This document shows positions 30,515 through 42,120 of a stretch of DNA of 64,000 nucleotides, piece after piece (the first letter of the stretch is position 1; every line of letters starts with the position of its first letter). A program made the translations under genes and the position numbers. Source of the stretch: Chionoecetes opilio (lineage: Eukaryota > Arthropoda > Malacostraca > Decapoda > Majidae); NCBI GenBank assembly GCA_016584305.1, contig JACEEZ010020254.1, positions 28,689 to 92,688 on the forward strand. Direction: 5' to 3'. The notes below the pieces were generated by a model. The model made no database searches and had not been told where the DNA came from. It saw nothing but the letters and a program-made list of their open reading frames with translations.

Positions 30515-30753
30515 CTCTCTCTCTCTCTCTCTGTCTCTCTGTCTCTCTGTCTCTCTGTCTCTCTGTCTCTCTGTCTCTGTCTCTCTGTCTCTCTGTCTCT
30601 CTGTCTCTCTGTCTCTCTGTCTCTCTGTCTCTCTGTCTCTGTCTCTCTGTCTCTGTCTCTCTGTCTCTGTCTCTCTGTCTCTCTGTCTCTCTGTCTCTCT
30701 GTCTCTCTGTCTCTCTGTCTCTCTGTCTCTCTGTCTCTGTCTCTCTGTCTCTG

Positions 30754-30784
<31 letters not shown>

Positions 30785-30827
30785 GTCTCTGTCTCTGTCT
30801 CTCTGTCTCTGTCTCTGTCTCTCTGTC

Positions 30828-30858
<31 letters not shown>

Positions 30859-30922
30859 GTCTCTGTCTCTGTCTCTGTCTCTCTCTGTCTCTGTCTCTCT
30901 CTGTCTCTCTCTGTGTGTGTGT
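30515..30922. repeat. (CTCTCTGT)n microsatellite
   Basis: This is about 400 bp of CTCTGT and CTCTCTGT units, preceded by CTTGCTTGCTTGC (30495). The long LSVSLS and RDRETE frames on the two strands are artefacts. Confidence 0.97.
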
Positions 30923-31049
30923 CAAAGGCTATCGTTAACACCTTCTTTTTCCTTGTTTCTTGTTTTTGCCTCCTTTTTTATTTCTTTCGATATTTATTTT
31001 ATATATATATATATATATAAATAAATTCTTAAAAAAATATTTATATTTT

Positions 31050-32356
31050 CATTCCCATTCTCTAACTTTTTTTTAGATACTACTTTACCATTTAAGTTTC
31101 AACATTTTCTTTTCTCTTTTTTCCACCGTTTTTGTATAATCTTTACTCACATTTTCCATTCCTTTCTTTCCCGAAATTGTCTTGTTTCATTCAATTTAGT
31201 TTCTCATTTAGCTCTCTCTCTCTCTCTCTTCCTCTTCTTCTAACCTCGTCCGGCTCTTCTTTTCTTCTCAATCTCTGGTTTTTCTCTCCATTCTCAGACC
31301 GACCATTTTTAACATTTCTTTAAAATTATTGTCTTGAATTATTTTTAATTTAATATCAATAGAGGAGGAGGAAGAGGATCAATTCTATAAGCAGATATAT
31401 TTAGGATATAGACATGTTAGAGAGAGAGAGAGAGAGAAAAAAAAAAAATCAAACTCTACCATCCTCTTGAATTCTCTTTTTCTCCCTCTCTATCTTTCTC
31501 TTTCTCTTTCTCGCTCTCGCTCTCTCTCTCTATCTCTCATTTTCTGTCTCTTCCCCCCCCCCCCCTTTATCTTCCCATCATCCCCTTCTCCATCCTTCAC
31601 CTCTCGACCCTTCATCTGGTCCAAAGACTACTGTATACAGTAGTCTTTGTCTGGTCATTGGATCGTTTGAGGGAAGTGATAGGGGAAAGAGGATAAGGAT
31701 AGGGGAAAGGGAAGGGAGAGGGGAAAAGGGGAGTGCGTTTTGATGGGAAGTGAGTGGAGACGGAGAGAGACCGAGAGAGACCGAGAGACACTGAGAGACC
31801 GACCATTAGCTGCCCTTCTTTGGATAGGCGCCAGAACTACAGAAACTTGAAATCTGCCTTCCCTTTCAGTTACTTCTGCTTCTCTTCTCTTCTCTCCCTC
31901 CCTCTCCTATCCCTCAGTTTCCTCTGCTTCTCTCCTCACGTTCTGCTGCTTCTCTTTCTCCTCTTCCTACAGGTGTTCCTCCTCCTCTTCTATTTCTTCT
32001 ACTTCTGTTCCTCTCCCCTTACTTTCCTCTCCTCTTCTGTATTTCTTCCTTTTCTACTTCTACTCTGCACTTTTTCCTCCTCTTCTATCTCTTCTTCTCT
32101 TTATACTCCTTTTATCCCATTATCTCCTCTCCTTTCCCTCCTATCTTCCTTCTCTCGCTCTTCCTTACTCTGTTTCTCTTTTCCTATCTCTTCTTGATTT
32201 ACTCTTTTTTACCCTCCCACCTTCTTCTCCTTCACTCTATAGTTTCCTTCTCTTTCCTTTTTAAGCTTTCGTTTGTCATCTGTTCTTGGTTCTGTTTTTT
32301 TCTTTATTCATTTGCATCACTTAATTAATTGTTTTTTTCATTTTTCTTCCTTGATA

Positions 32357-32426
<70 letters not shown>

Positions 32427-32900
32427 TCTCTCTTTCCTTCCTTTCCCTCCTTCTTATCCTTTATCCCCAGTTTCATAATCTTTTGCCTTCGTAAAACTTT
32501 TCTCTCAACCCTGATCTCTCAATTTTTTTACGTTCAATTTTTTTATTGTCTCTTCCCTTCCTTTCCTTCCCTAATTTCTTCAGCTTGTCTCCTAACTCCT
32601 TTGTGCGTGTCTTTCTCTTTTCCTTCTCTCTGCGTTTTTACTTAACATTCTTTTTCTATTATATTTATTCGCCCTTTTTTTCTTGTTTCTTGCCATCTTT
32701 TATACCTTTCATCTTTCCTCCTTAACCTTCATGCCTTCCAATTATTATTCCCCTTTATTATTTTATCACATTCCATTTCCTCGTCTTCCTCCTCTCCCTC
32801 TTCCTCCTTCTCATCTTTCTCATCTCCTTTCTCTTCTTGTATTCCTCCTCCTCCACCTCCTTCAACGCGGAGCCTTCAACTTTGCTATTCTTTTATCTCT
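31050..32900. repeat. Polypyrimidine-rich tract
   Basis: Very T/C-rich plus strand with (CT)n blocks at 31211, 31510 and 32357-32420, and a purine island (31660-31800) with the 28-bp palindrome just before it. There is no coding support. Confidence 0.85.
31622..31649. repeat. Perfect 28-bp palindrome
   Basis: CAAAGACTACTGTA is followed directly by its exact reverse complement, with no spacer. Confidence 0.98.
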
Positions 32901-33245
32901 TAACACGTAGAAATAATGGTGGTAGAAAGTAGTCACACAGGCAGCCTCGCTTGGCCACGTAGGGATATTGCTGTCTGTTCTTCCTTTATATTCCTTCTCG
33001 ACGCCTTTCAGACCATGCTGGCCGTGAAAGACGAAAGCTTTCAGAAGACTTAAGGCAAAGTTCCAATGGCTGGACACAAACGGGGAAAAGACTGTCACCA
33101 AAAAGACGTGAATCCAAGGAGACAGAGAACACTTGGTGACCGTACTGAAGGGAAGCAAGTACTTGGTGAAGAAATAAAGCACCATTACACGTCAATAAAG
33201 GGAATATAGGTGAAAATATACATTGAAAACCTTTTAGAGTATATA
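32901..33245. other. Non-repetitive spacer, nothing recognised
   Basis: This has mixed composition, unlike the flanks. A 107-codon minus frame (33185-32862) shows no domain I know. Confidence 0.4.
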
Positions 33246-33254
33246 GAATGTGTG

Positions 33255-33256
<2 letters not shown>

Positions 33257-33292
<36 letters not shown>

Positions 33293-33349
33293 ACATTCTT
33301 TAATGTGTCATCGCTATTCTTTTGGTTCTGGAAGAGGAGGAAAGGTAGG

Positions 33350-33423
<74 letters not shown>

Positions 33424-33540
33424 TCTTTCCACCGCACTATTACTTCCACCTTGTCTCCGCCTCCTCCTTTTCTTCCTCCTCATCTTCTTTCTCTTCTTTC
33501 TCCTCTTCTGCTCCTCTTCCTCCTCCTCCTTCCAGCTCAG
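33257..33540. repeat. (GA)n and (CT)n microsatellites
   Basis: (GA)n runs at 33257-33290 and (CT)n at 33352-33419, followed by a CTC/TCC-rich tract. RE- and SL-rich frames are artefacts. Confidence 0.97.
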
Positions 33541-33990
33541 CCTCCCGTGGGAAACACAAGGGTAATTCATTTTCGGAATCTATCACAACCTTAGCTAATT
33601 ACAATCGACTTTCTGGCTGAGAGTAAATCATTTTGATCTATGACAGTAAGTCAATGTCCTTATATTGTTACCGGAGACGAGAACTTTAATATTAACTATA
33701 AATTGTTTAAGAGTGAAGAAAAAAAATACATGTTTTCATCACGGAAAATATGATAAGGTAACACACAACACCGCTAGGATAGAAGAAAAAATAAAACTGT
33801 CACAACATATCCATTTGAGTTACCTGAACCTTCGGTGTTTTCATTAACTGTTTACCTTTCTAAATTACCAAGAGCTTCGTTTGCCTAGGTTTTGAATGAA
33901 TAAGGGAAATACAAGACAAACACATGAAAGGCACTCAGAACCCCTCCATCTCATTAATCTTATGCTGTTTCTTTGACCTTAACCCTCCCT
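33541..33990. other. Spacer, nothing recognised
   Basis: AT-rich, with no gene or repeat that I can support. Confidence 0.4.
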
Positions 33991-33999
33991 GGTGTGGTG

Positions 34000-34215
34000 T
34001 GTGGGTGTGTTGGTGTGGTGTAGTGTATGTGTGTGTGTTTGACGTGTAGTGTGTGTGTGATGTGGTGTGTGTGTGTGGTGGGCGTGGTGTGTGGTGGTGT
34101 GTGGTGTGGTATGTGTGTGTGTATGTGTGTGTGTGTGTGTGTGTGCGTGTGTGTGGTGTGTGTGGTGTGTGTGTGTGTGTGTGGACTGTGTGGTGTATGT
34201 ATAGTGTGTTGATGT
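34000..34215. repeat. (GT)n microsatellite
   Basis: Imperfect GT and GTGTGG units run for about 215 bp. Confidence 0.95.
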
Positions 34216-34785
34216 CAAGTAAACACAGGCGCATAATGTATAGTATAATGTGTACATATAGGCTCACCCATAGACCACTGTAAATCTGGATTGCGCAAGG
34301 AATATCGGCCTGTTGCACAAGGGCCCTTAAGTCGGAGGGCCTGTTTTAGACTAAACTGTTCACTCGGTAACCAGGAAGGATATCGAAGCGAATATTCGTA
34401 GGTTATCAGTTCCTAATAGAAAGTCGCTGATAGTGTCGTAGTTTACATAGGAGCGAAAGAAGAAACTGTAGGTGATGAGTGGAGATGATGGGAGTATATC
34501 GGAAGTAAAGAAGAGGCTGTTATGGAGATGTTGAGGTTAGTGGAGTGTAGGGGGTTGAAAGGGTGTGAAATGAGGTTACGGTGAGGTGGAGGAGGGGTTG
34601 TGGGAGGAAGGGGTTATGGGAGGAGGGGGGTTTATGGGGGCTTAGTGGCCGAGGTTGAATTTCGTGGCTTCGCGAAACTGGCACGTAATTTTAGGTTATG
34701 TAACAGTGGTGATTAATGTTGTGTGAGGTGATTAAAACCATACGAGGTAAAGTTAATGATGCGTCTCGGATATCACTCGCCTCAC
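34216..34785. other. Spacer, G-rich on the plus strand
   Basis: CATAGACCACTGTAAATCTGGATTG near 34269 is an inverted match to 36354-36380. GGAGGAGGGGTTGTGGGAGG-type sequence runs 34580-34640. No gene is seen. Confidence 0.5.
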
Positions 34786-35715
34786 AACCCACTCACAAGT
34801 CAACACCTAATAACCTGCTCATTTATAACTCATAACACCTCTTAACCCACTCACAACACCTCATAAGTCACTCACAACAAATCATTACTCATAACCCATT
34901 CACAACAAATCATAACTACTCATAACCCACTCACAACACATCATAACCCACTCACAACACATCATAACCCACTCACAACAAATCATAACTACCCATAACC
35001 CACTCACAACACATCATAACCCACTCACAACAAATCATAACTACTCATAACCCACTCACAATACATCATAACCCACTCACAACAAATCATATCTCATCAT
35101 AACCCACTCACAACACATCATAACCACTCATAAAATATATAACCCACTCATAACCCCTCACAACAACTCATAACCCACTCACAACCCACTAGAAACACCT
35201 CATAATTAAAAATATCTTATAACTCCCTAACAACACTTCATAACCCACTCACAACCCCCTCACAACCCACTCACAACTCACTAACACTTCATAGTTATTG
35301 ATAATATCGTATAACTCTAAAAACACCTCATAACCCACTCACAACACTCCCACAACCCACTCACAACCCACTCACAACACCTCATAATTATTAGTATCTT
35401 ATAACTCTAACAACACCTTATAACCCACTCACAACACCCTCACAACCTACTAACAACACCTCAGGATTATTAATAATATCTTATAACTCTCTAACAATTC
35501 ATAACCCACTCACAACACCCTCACAACCCACTCACATCACCTCATAATTATTAACAATGTCTTATAACTATAACACCTCATAACCCACTCACAACACCCT
35601 CAGAACCCACTCACAACACCTCATAATTATTAATAATATATTATAACTCATTAACAACACCTCATAACAACTCACAACCCACTTTAAACACCTCACAACC
35701 CACTCACAACACCTG
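34786..35715. repeat. Minisatellite with unit near CATAACCCACTCACAACA
   Basis: The 18-bp unit ATAACCCACTCACAACAC recurs tens of times. In the second half it is interspersed with TTATTAATAATATCTTATAA segments, giving a higher-order period of about 110-130 bp. Confidence 0.9.
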
Positions 35716-36250
35716 CCACCCTAATTATCACTCCCTACCACATGCACAACCACACTGCCCACAACCCATTACAACTCCCACTTCCACACCACTCCTAACA
35801 CCAGCCTTCTATCCCCCCACACTACCACAGCCACAACCATAACCACACTTCTCTCTATCCTTCCACAATATTCCATCCCCTTCCTCTACCCCCTACCACA
35901 CTATAACCACGCCCCAATATTTCCCACCACTATCACAACCATAACCACACCTACCTCTTATCTTTTCTCAATATTCTATCCACCTCCTTTCCCCCCAACA
36001 CACTATAACCATCCCCCTCCTTTCCCCCCACCACACTATAACCACACCTCATTATATCCCCCCACCACACTATAACCACACCCCAATATCTCTCCCCCAT
36101 CACACTATAACCCCCATCCTCTACCACCCTGCCACACTATAACCACCAACCCCCACCCACAACCATTCAACATAATTTCCTCTCATTTCCCAGCCACTCG
36201 CACCCCCACCACCACACCCCACCACCACCACCACACGTTAGCCACACCCC
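35716..36250. repeat. C/A-rich low-complexity DNA
   Basis: CCACACTATAACCAC recurs several times between 35898 and 36145, then CCACCACCACCAC. This is a degenerate minisatellite. Confidence 0.75.
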
Positions 36251-36604
36251 AACCACACTTATGCGTTCTCGGTACAGTCAAGGACGGTGTATGCAGATGG
36301 GACCAGTAGGGCCCCTACGCAGCCTGGCGATTTCAAAACACTGGCGCGTGAACAGTCCAGAGATATAGTGGTCTATGGCTCACCTTAATGTAAATAGACC
36401 TACACTTTATCTTAGCAATGTTCCTGCTTGTAAGATCAGAAAGGTAGTGAACTTACTGATACTTGTTCTTTTTTCATCTAAATATCTTTATTATTACTAT
36501 GTATTTTATTATTAGCATTATTATTATTATCCTCATCATTATTATCACTACCATCATCATGTTTTTGCTTTAAGTCCACAATATTATTTGAAGTATATTC
36601 AAAG
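36251..36604. other. Spacer
   Basis: Contains AGTCCAGAGATATAGTGGTC (36353), the inverted partner of 34265-34295, and ATT/ATC triplets at 36490-36560. No gene is seen. Confidence 0.45.
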
Positions 36605-36607
36605 TTA

Positions 36608-36662
<55 letters not shown>

Positions 36663-37032
36663 GCACAACCACACGCGCACACGCACATACGCACACACGC
36701 ACACACGCACACATGCACACACGCACACATGCACATACGCACACATGCACATACGCACACACGCACACACATACGCACACACATACGCACACACACACAT
36801 ACGCACTCACACATACGCACACACACATACGCACACACACATACACACACTACGCACACCCCACATACGCACACACACACACACACATATGCACACACAT
36901 ACCACACACACATACGCACACACATACACTACACACAACACACAACACACACACACATACGCACACACATACACACACACACACACACACACATACACCC
37001 ACACATACACACACACACATACATACACACAC

Positions 37033-37104
<72 letters not shown>
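36605..37104. repeat. (ACGC)n then (CA)n microsatellite
   Basis: ACGC is pure for about 57 bp, then ACACGC/ACATAC variants, then pure CA to 37104. The same ACGC-to-CA order is seen at 29048. Confidence 0.97.
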
Positions 37105-37523
37105 TATTAACTGTCATACACTCCATACACATTCACGCCCAGAAACTACCTCGCTTGTAACACATTGCCGCCTGGCTTGTGCACTGCGACTGTGATAGTG
37201 GTACAAGTTGTAGTAGTGGTACTGGTGGTAGTGGTGGTAGAAATATAGTTGGCAGTTCATGTCCTTGTGCCACTGAACATTGCAATAAGAGAGGGCCAAG
37301 AAACAAGAACCATAATACTATACTACCACTATTACCACAACTACTACTACTATTCCTACTCAATTTGTTATGCTAATAGGGTGGTCTTGGATGTGTAAGT
37401 ACCGTGCTTCCCCTAATTTGGTCTTGGGTTGGACAACGGGTTCATTTCCACTCGGCCGCTTACCATTTGGACTTCACACTCCCTCCCTTCCTCCTTAACC
37501 ACCAGCCCTGCCTCTCTCTCTTA
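37105..37523. other. Spacer with a GGT/GTA triplet tract
   Basis: GTAGTAGTGGTACTGGTGGT near 37209-37240, and its inverse CTACTACTACTATTCC near 37340. No gene is seen. Confidence 0.5.
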
Positions 37524-38433
37524 GGGCTATATTCAAGAACTTTTCTCCACCCGTTGCATCGCGAATCGGTATACAAGAATCAAAAGAGGTAACGCAACTG
37601 GTGGAGGTTTGAGTCAGTTGATTCGCGACACCATGCAGATCCCACCTTCATCTCGCTGTGCACTTATTCCCTCCTATTTCTTCCCAGACCATTATAGGTG
37701 AGTTTTCAACACAACCGAGAGTAACATGCATACCTTGTGAATGCACACTTGTCATAATTAAGGTAAAATTAGGTGCAGGAGGCCTTATATTGCTGTGAGA
37801 AGTGGTGACGAAGGAGAGCGGCTGTGGTGGTGGTGGTCCGCCATATTGCTTTTTTGGCAGCTGGCCACATGTTCCTGGGACATGATGTATGTACAGGAAT
37901 GTACGTGAATCCCGTCCCAAGCCCACTCAGGCCCATTTTTTCTTCCTCAATGCCTCAGATAAGTGGCGAACACTAACAAAGCTATTATTTTGATGGCAGA
38001 AATGATAAATTAGGCTAGTAAAAGGAATTAGATATTGCTTATTGGCGGCTGGCCACATGTTCTGGGAACGGGATGTACGTACATCCCGTCTCACAGGGGT
38101 ATACGTACGTAAATCCCGTCCCAAGCCCACTCAGGCCCATTTTTTCTTCCTCAATGCCTCTGATAAGTGGCGAACACTAACAAAGCTATTATTTTAATGG
38201 CAGAAATGATAAATTAGGCTAGTAAAAGGAATTAGATAGGTGGAAAACCGTAAAAATACTGATAAAGCCTTGGACTCGCTTGTGTTGGTACGACTGCTTT
38301 TGCAGCCACTGCTTGTGTTGGTACGACTGTCAAATATCCACCGGTCGGGGATTTCTTGTAGATGCCACCAGTGGAGGTACGACGGTGGAGAATCTCCACC
38401 GGCCGGGATTTGACGAGCATTTTTGAATATAGC
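37524..38433. mobile_element. Non-autonomous TIR element with internal duplication
   Basis: AGGGCTATATTCAAGAAC (37525) and TTTTTGAATATAGCCCTG (38417-38434) are inverted ends. Just inside, TCTCCACC and GGTGGAGA blocks also pair. A block of about 190-204 bp is tandemly duplicated (37856-38037 and 38044-38241; CCCGTCCCAAGCCCACTCAG at 37911 and 38115). There is no transposase. No target duplication is clear. Confidence 0.75.
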
Positions 38434-38734
38434 CCTGCATGGCCACTTCAGGACGCGTAAGTCATCCCCACAACTAACTCTTCGGTCTGGGGAGAGAGAG
38501 AGTATATTTCTTCTTTCTAGTTGACAAAAAGGATACATTCCATAATACATTAATTGACTGGAGACTTGATTATTGAAGCTCTTAAGTGACCATGAATGTA
38601 ATTGATAATATTATTGTAAGCATGGCGGGGAAAAAATAACGACAATGAGAAGAGTTCATCCGTGTAATGGTTTTCGTGCTCCTGGAACCTATGATCGGAG
38701 AACTCGATAACCTTAATAGTTCTTGGTGACACAG
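38434..38734. other. Spacer, nothing recognised
   Basis: There is no coding or repeat signal that I can support. Confidence 0.4.
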
Positions 38735-39115
38735 GGCGGCGCCGTGAGTACTGCAGGGCGCCACACTGCTTCAGTAGTCGATCGTTCAGTGTGCGGGAGT
38801 AAGGGCGTGAGTACAGAGTACCTGCAGGGCGGCGCGGATCTAAGCTTTTCAGGAGGAAGGTTTTCCCTTGAGGCGGCGGCTAAACGGGGTCCCCCTTCTG
38901 CAGCCCCTCCCGCCCCCCGCCGGCAGGAAGTAGCAGGGCGTCGCCATGAATACTCTGGGTACCGTTTGTTTCCTGGACCAGCGAGTAAAGTAACTGTTAA
39001 TTCGCTGTTAAGAAGGTAATGTACGACCCCGCCCCAGACGGCGCCGCGGGGCCTCCTGGTACCTCAACGCCTGCCACGCCTGCAATCGTTATGGCCTGCA
39101 GTGTAGCGCGGGGTG
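38735..39115 (+). promoter_or_regulatory. CpG-rich patch, possible promoter
   Basis: This stretch is GC- and CpG-rich (GGGCGGCGCGGATC, GGCGGCGGC, GGCGCCGCGG), in contrast with AT-rich surroundings. It holds two initiator-like TCAGT motifs (38771 and 38786). No downstream element sits at the expected spacing. A 98-codon frame (38723-39019) ends at AAGAAGGTAATG, but nothing supports coding. Confidence 0.3.
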
Positions 39116-40174
39116 GGGGCGGTGTTTATACAGGCTTACAGGTACCTGTGATGGACCTTAGTGAACACAACTATGATCTCCTAAAGCCCATAATTACCCT
39201 AAATCAGGATGTTTTTTTCATAGTTTCATTAATGTATTTCCTCTCTCCGGCCGGGACATGGGGGCAGGATGTTCGAACGTTTGTAACTTTCCGTCTCTAA
39301 GATCATCTTAGAGTGTTCTTAGCGGCCATCTTTGATCTTGGTCTACGAACACCACTAAGATGTATTTTCAAAGGACCGTCCAAATGTTCTTAGCTCACGA
39401 TGATGCGATCTTCAAGACCGTTCCGTTCCGTTTCGATCATGCGGAATGGAACCCAGCTGACTGTCGCTTAGCCAATCAGAAGAATGATTTCATTAACTTC
39501 TGAGAGTGTTAGCCAATCATAATGCAGTCAGAATGTAAACAAATACTTGATTCCCCTAGGGATATATCACAGCAATGAAGACGTATACTCACTAATAACC
39601 TCACTAATAACCTCCTAGCAAGACTCCTCCCAAAAAATGACACATTTATAACCTCAATATTACCTAACCAGGTAAAATTCTAGTTCTTTAAATTTTTGCA
39701 TAGATTAAAATGGAATTTGGTCTTATTATGATCCAAATATATTATTGAATTTTGAAGCAATTTTTCTTGAGTTTTTAATATTTTTTATATGTATATTTTT
39801 TTCATTTATATTCTTGCATGTGACTAACTCTCTCCATACTCCTGCCGGTGGTGATGTATGTGGCCTTCAATGGCTCAGGTGTAAAGATGAAATGTCCTAG
39901 CGATCATTGCTGGGCCGAATATACCTCGCATTCCACATCGAATAATATGAAACCTTAAGGCAGTAAATCTATTGAACCTTTGAAATACCCTTGGTCTATT
40001 ATAGACATTGTCTCATCGGCGGCAGATATGAAGCTTTGAACCCTTATCTGAACAGTAGCTTAAGGGATTCAGGCTTGCCAACCACGAGCATGTAACTGCG
40101 TTAGGGTTTTCATAATGTTTCAAGAGATACATTTCATATTCGGACAAAACCGGGACACGACTTTTGTCTTAGAC

Positions 40175-40320
40175 TGTACATGTAACGCCATTATTGTTCA
40201 ATTCTGCAATGGGAAATGGGGTTCAAAATACTCTGAATAAAGAAATCTACACGATGATGTATAGGTAAGAATCCTAGGACTTTTGAAAGCCCACTACTGA
40301 ACTAATATCCACCTATTATT
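40175..40320 (-). repeat. Dispersed repeat D1, copy 2
   Basis: Inverted relative to 16530-16660; CCTAGGACTTTTGAAAGCCC is shared. Confidence 0.8.
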
Positions 40321-41149
40321 ATATATTATCCAAGCAACTATACGGTACCTGGAACTGTTGCCGATAGGAATTCTCGCCGACGTCGGCGGGTGTTCTAATT
40401 TTTTTCATCGGAGAGTGTTCCTATTAACCGTGTTTCTGCATTCAGGGATTAAATACCAGCAATAGCCTGAACAGGTAGGTTAGGTTATGATGTGGTTATG
40501 CAGCTCCACCTCCACCTCCCCAGCTCACCACCGAAATAATACCGACTTGACATATTACATTAGATGGGTTAGGTTGAAATGAAAGCCTGTATTTTAGTGA
40601 TCTTTATGTGCTTTAACCCCACAGTTTCCCTTTGCTTCATAGCCCTGCCGATTAATATTCCGCAGGAGTTGGCGGGCTCCACAAGTCTTACATCTTATTT
40701 TTTCTGTATTAGTTTGTCTCACTATATTGTGCAGTAGTCCGTTTCCGTTATAGATTATAATTACATGTATACATTATTAACCCTGTGAGTACCTTATAAG
40801 AGTTGCATTTCATTCCAGTTTGCCATCCCTACGTCATTCATGACCACATATACATATAACAGCTCTTCTCTCCCTATCATATCTCTTGCAATAGAGTACC
40901 AATTGCTGCACTGTCTCATCCACCCCCTCATCCTTCATCTTACACAACTTGCTCCCTACATTTATCAATCTATACACCGTATCATACATCAGTGGTCTTG
41001 AACTTACCTAGAATTACAACTCAGTACCCCAGCAATGAACCATTCATTCATAAGTTTCGCTTTACTCATATACCATTCAAGTGTACCTACTCTTCTCAGA
41101 CATCCTTGCCCACCAATCACACATTCCGTTATGCTCCACATACTCATTT

Positions 41150-41400
41150 AGGTAAATATGCAGTTTCAACCAATGTTCTCTATTGACGAATACTCTATTG
41201 ACAAAATTGGGGAGCTACATCCCCCAAGAACCCCCTGTTAGTTAACTTACCTAACCCGGATATGGATTACGTAACCTAACCTTACTGGGGTGGGGCTCGA
41301 CCCCCCATACCCCCATGTGTTATTTTCATTTCCGACAGCTGTTGTGTGGGTTGAAAATACTCCTTATGATGAGAACGAAACGTTTAGGATACTTAAAACC
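41150..41400 (+). repeat. Dispersed repeat D2, copy 2
   Basis: GGTAAATATGCAGTTTCAAC, CCTAACCCGGATATGGATTA and GATGAGAACGAAACGTTTAG match the families at 21737-21925 and 55540-55920. Confidence 0.75.
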
Positions 41401-42120
41401 ACATATTGGTTGTGTTGTATTTTATTGGTTTAAACTGCACTCATACCCTTATGTAGATCACTTTTCCACCTACAGTACATGCATTACACGCACTAGTCCT
41501 TTCCCCCCCTAACCACACACATCAAGGTTACCTAGTTTATCTGCCGTTCCAGCACTCAATTTACATAATCTACTTCTCTATCCATTCCATTCATACATCT
41601 TGCGTACCATTTCATTGCATTGCGTACCTTTATCATTCATTCGTTCCAATCTCACTTTGTGCCTCCGCCATCCGTATCCTTCACTTGACTCATTATCTCC
41701 ATCTCATCTTTGTCTCCTATTCTCCTCCTCCACTTCCCGCATTTTCCTCTCTTCCTTTTATCCTCTTCTCTATACACTTCTAGCATAAGACACTTTTCTT
41801 TTTTTATTTGCACCTCACTCATTCCAGTCAGCCCTAGGCATTCAGCAGCATAACATTCACTGCACCTTTCACAATCTCCCTACAACGTCATGACCAACAA
41901 TAAACAACTCAACAGGAAATAAACGACTTAACATAACTTTATATGGCTTGATATTAAAAAAAAATATTCATCATGCGGCCCTACGAACTGCTTAAGGGTG
42001 CTCCTCAGCAATCTTAACAGTAAGAACAAATATGGTGGACATAAGAAAAAATAAAGCGGATGGATGTTCGTAAAGATTGTTTGAAAACACCTATCTGGTA
42101 GCCCTGATGTTACAGTGATC

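Larger units (their letters stand above)
39290..42120. mobile_element. Possible degenerate TIR element
   Basis: GTATTTTCAAAGGACCGTCC near 39361 roughly inverts TTCGTAAAGATTGTTTGAAAACACC near 42068-42092. AGCCAATCATAATGCAG (39511) and AAGGGTGCTCCTCAG (41995) resemble sequences in the 1148-2478 element (GCCAATCATCATGCTC, AAGGGTGCTCCCGA). The match is imperfect and the borders are approximate. Confidence 0.35.

Noticed and set aside
30432..31024. Arg/Asp/Glu- and Ser/Leu-rich frames on both strands
   Set aside because: Translations of CTCTGT microsatellite.
36478..37195. His/Thr- and Cys/Val-rich frames
   Set aside because: Translations of ACGC/CA microsatellite.
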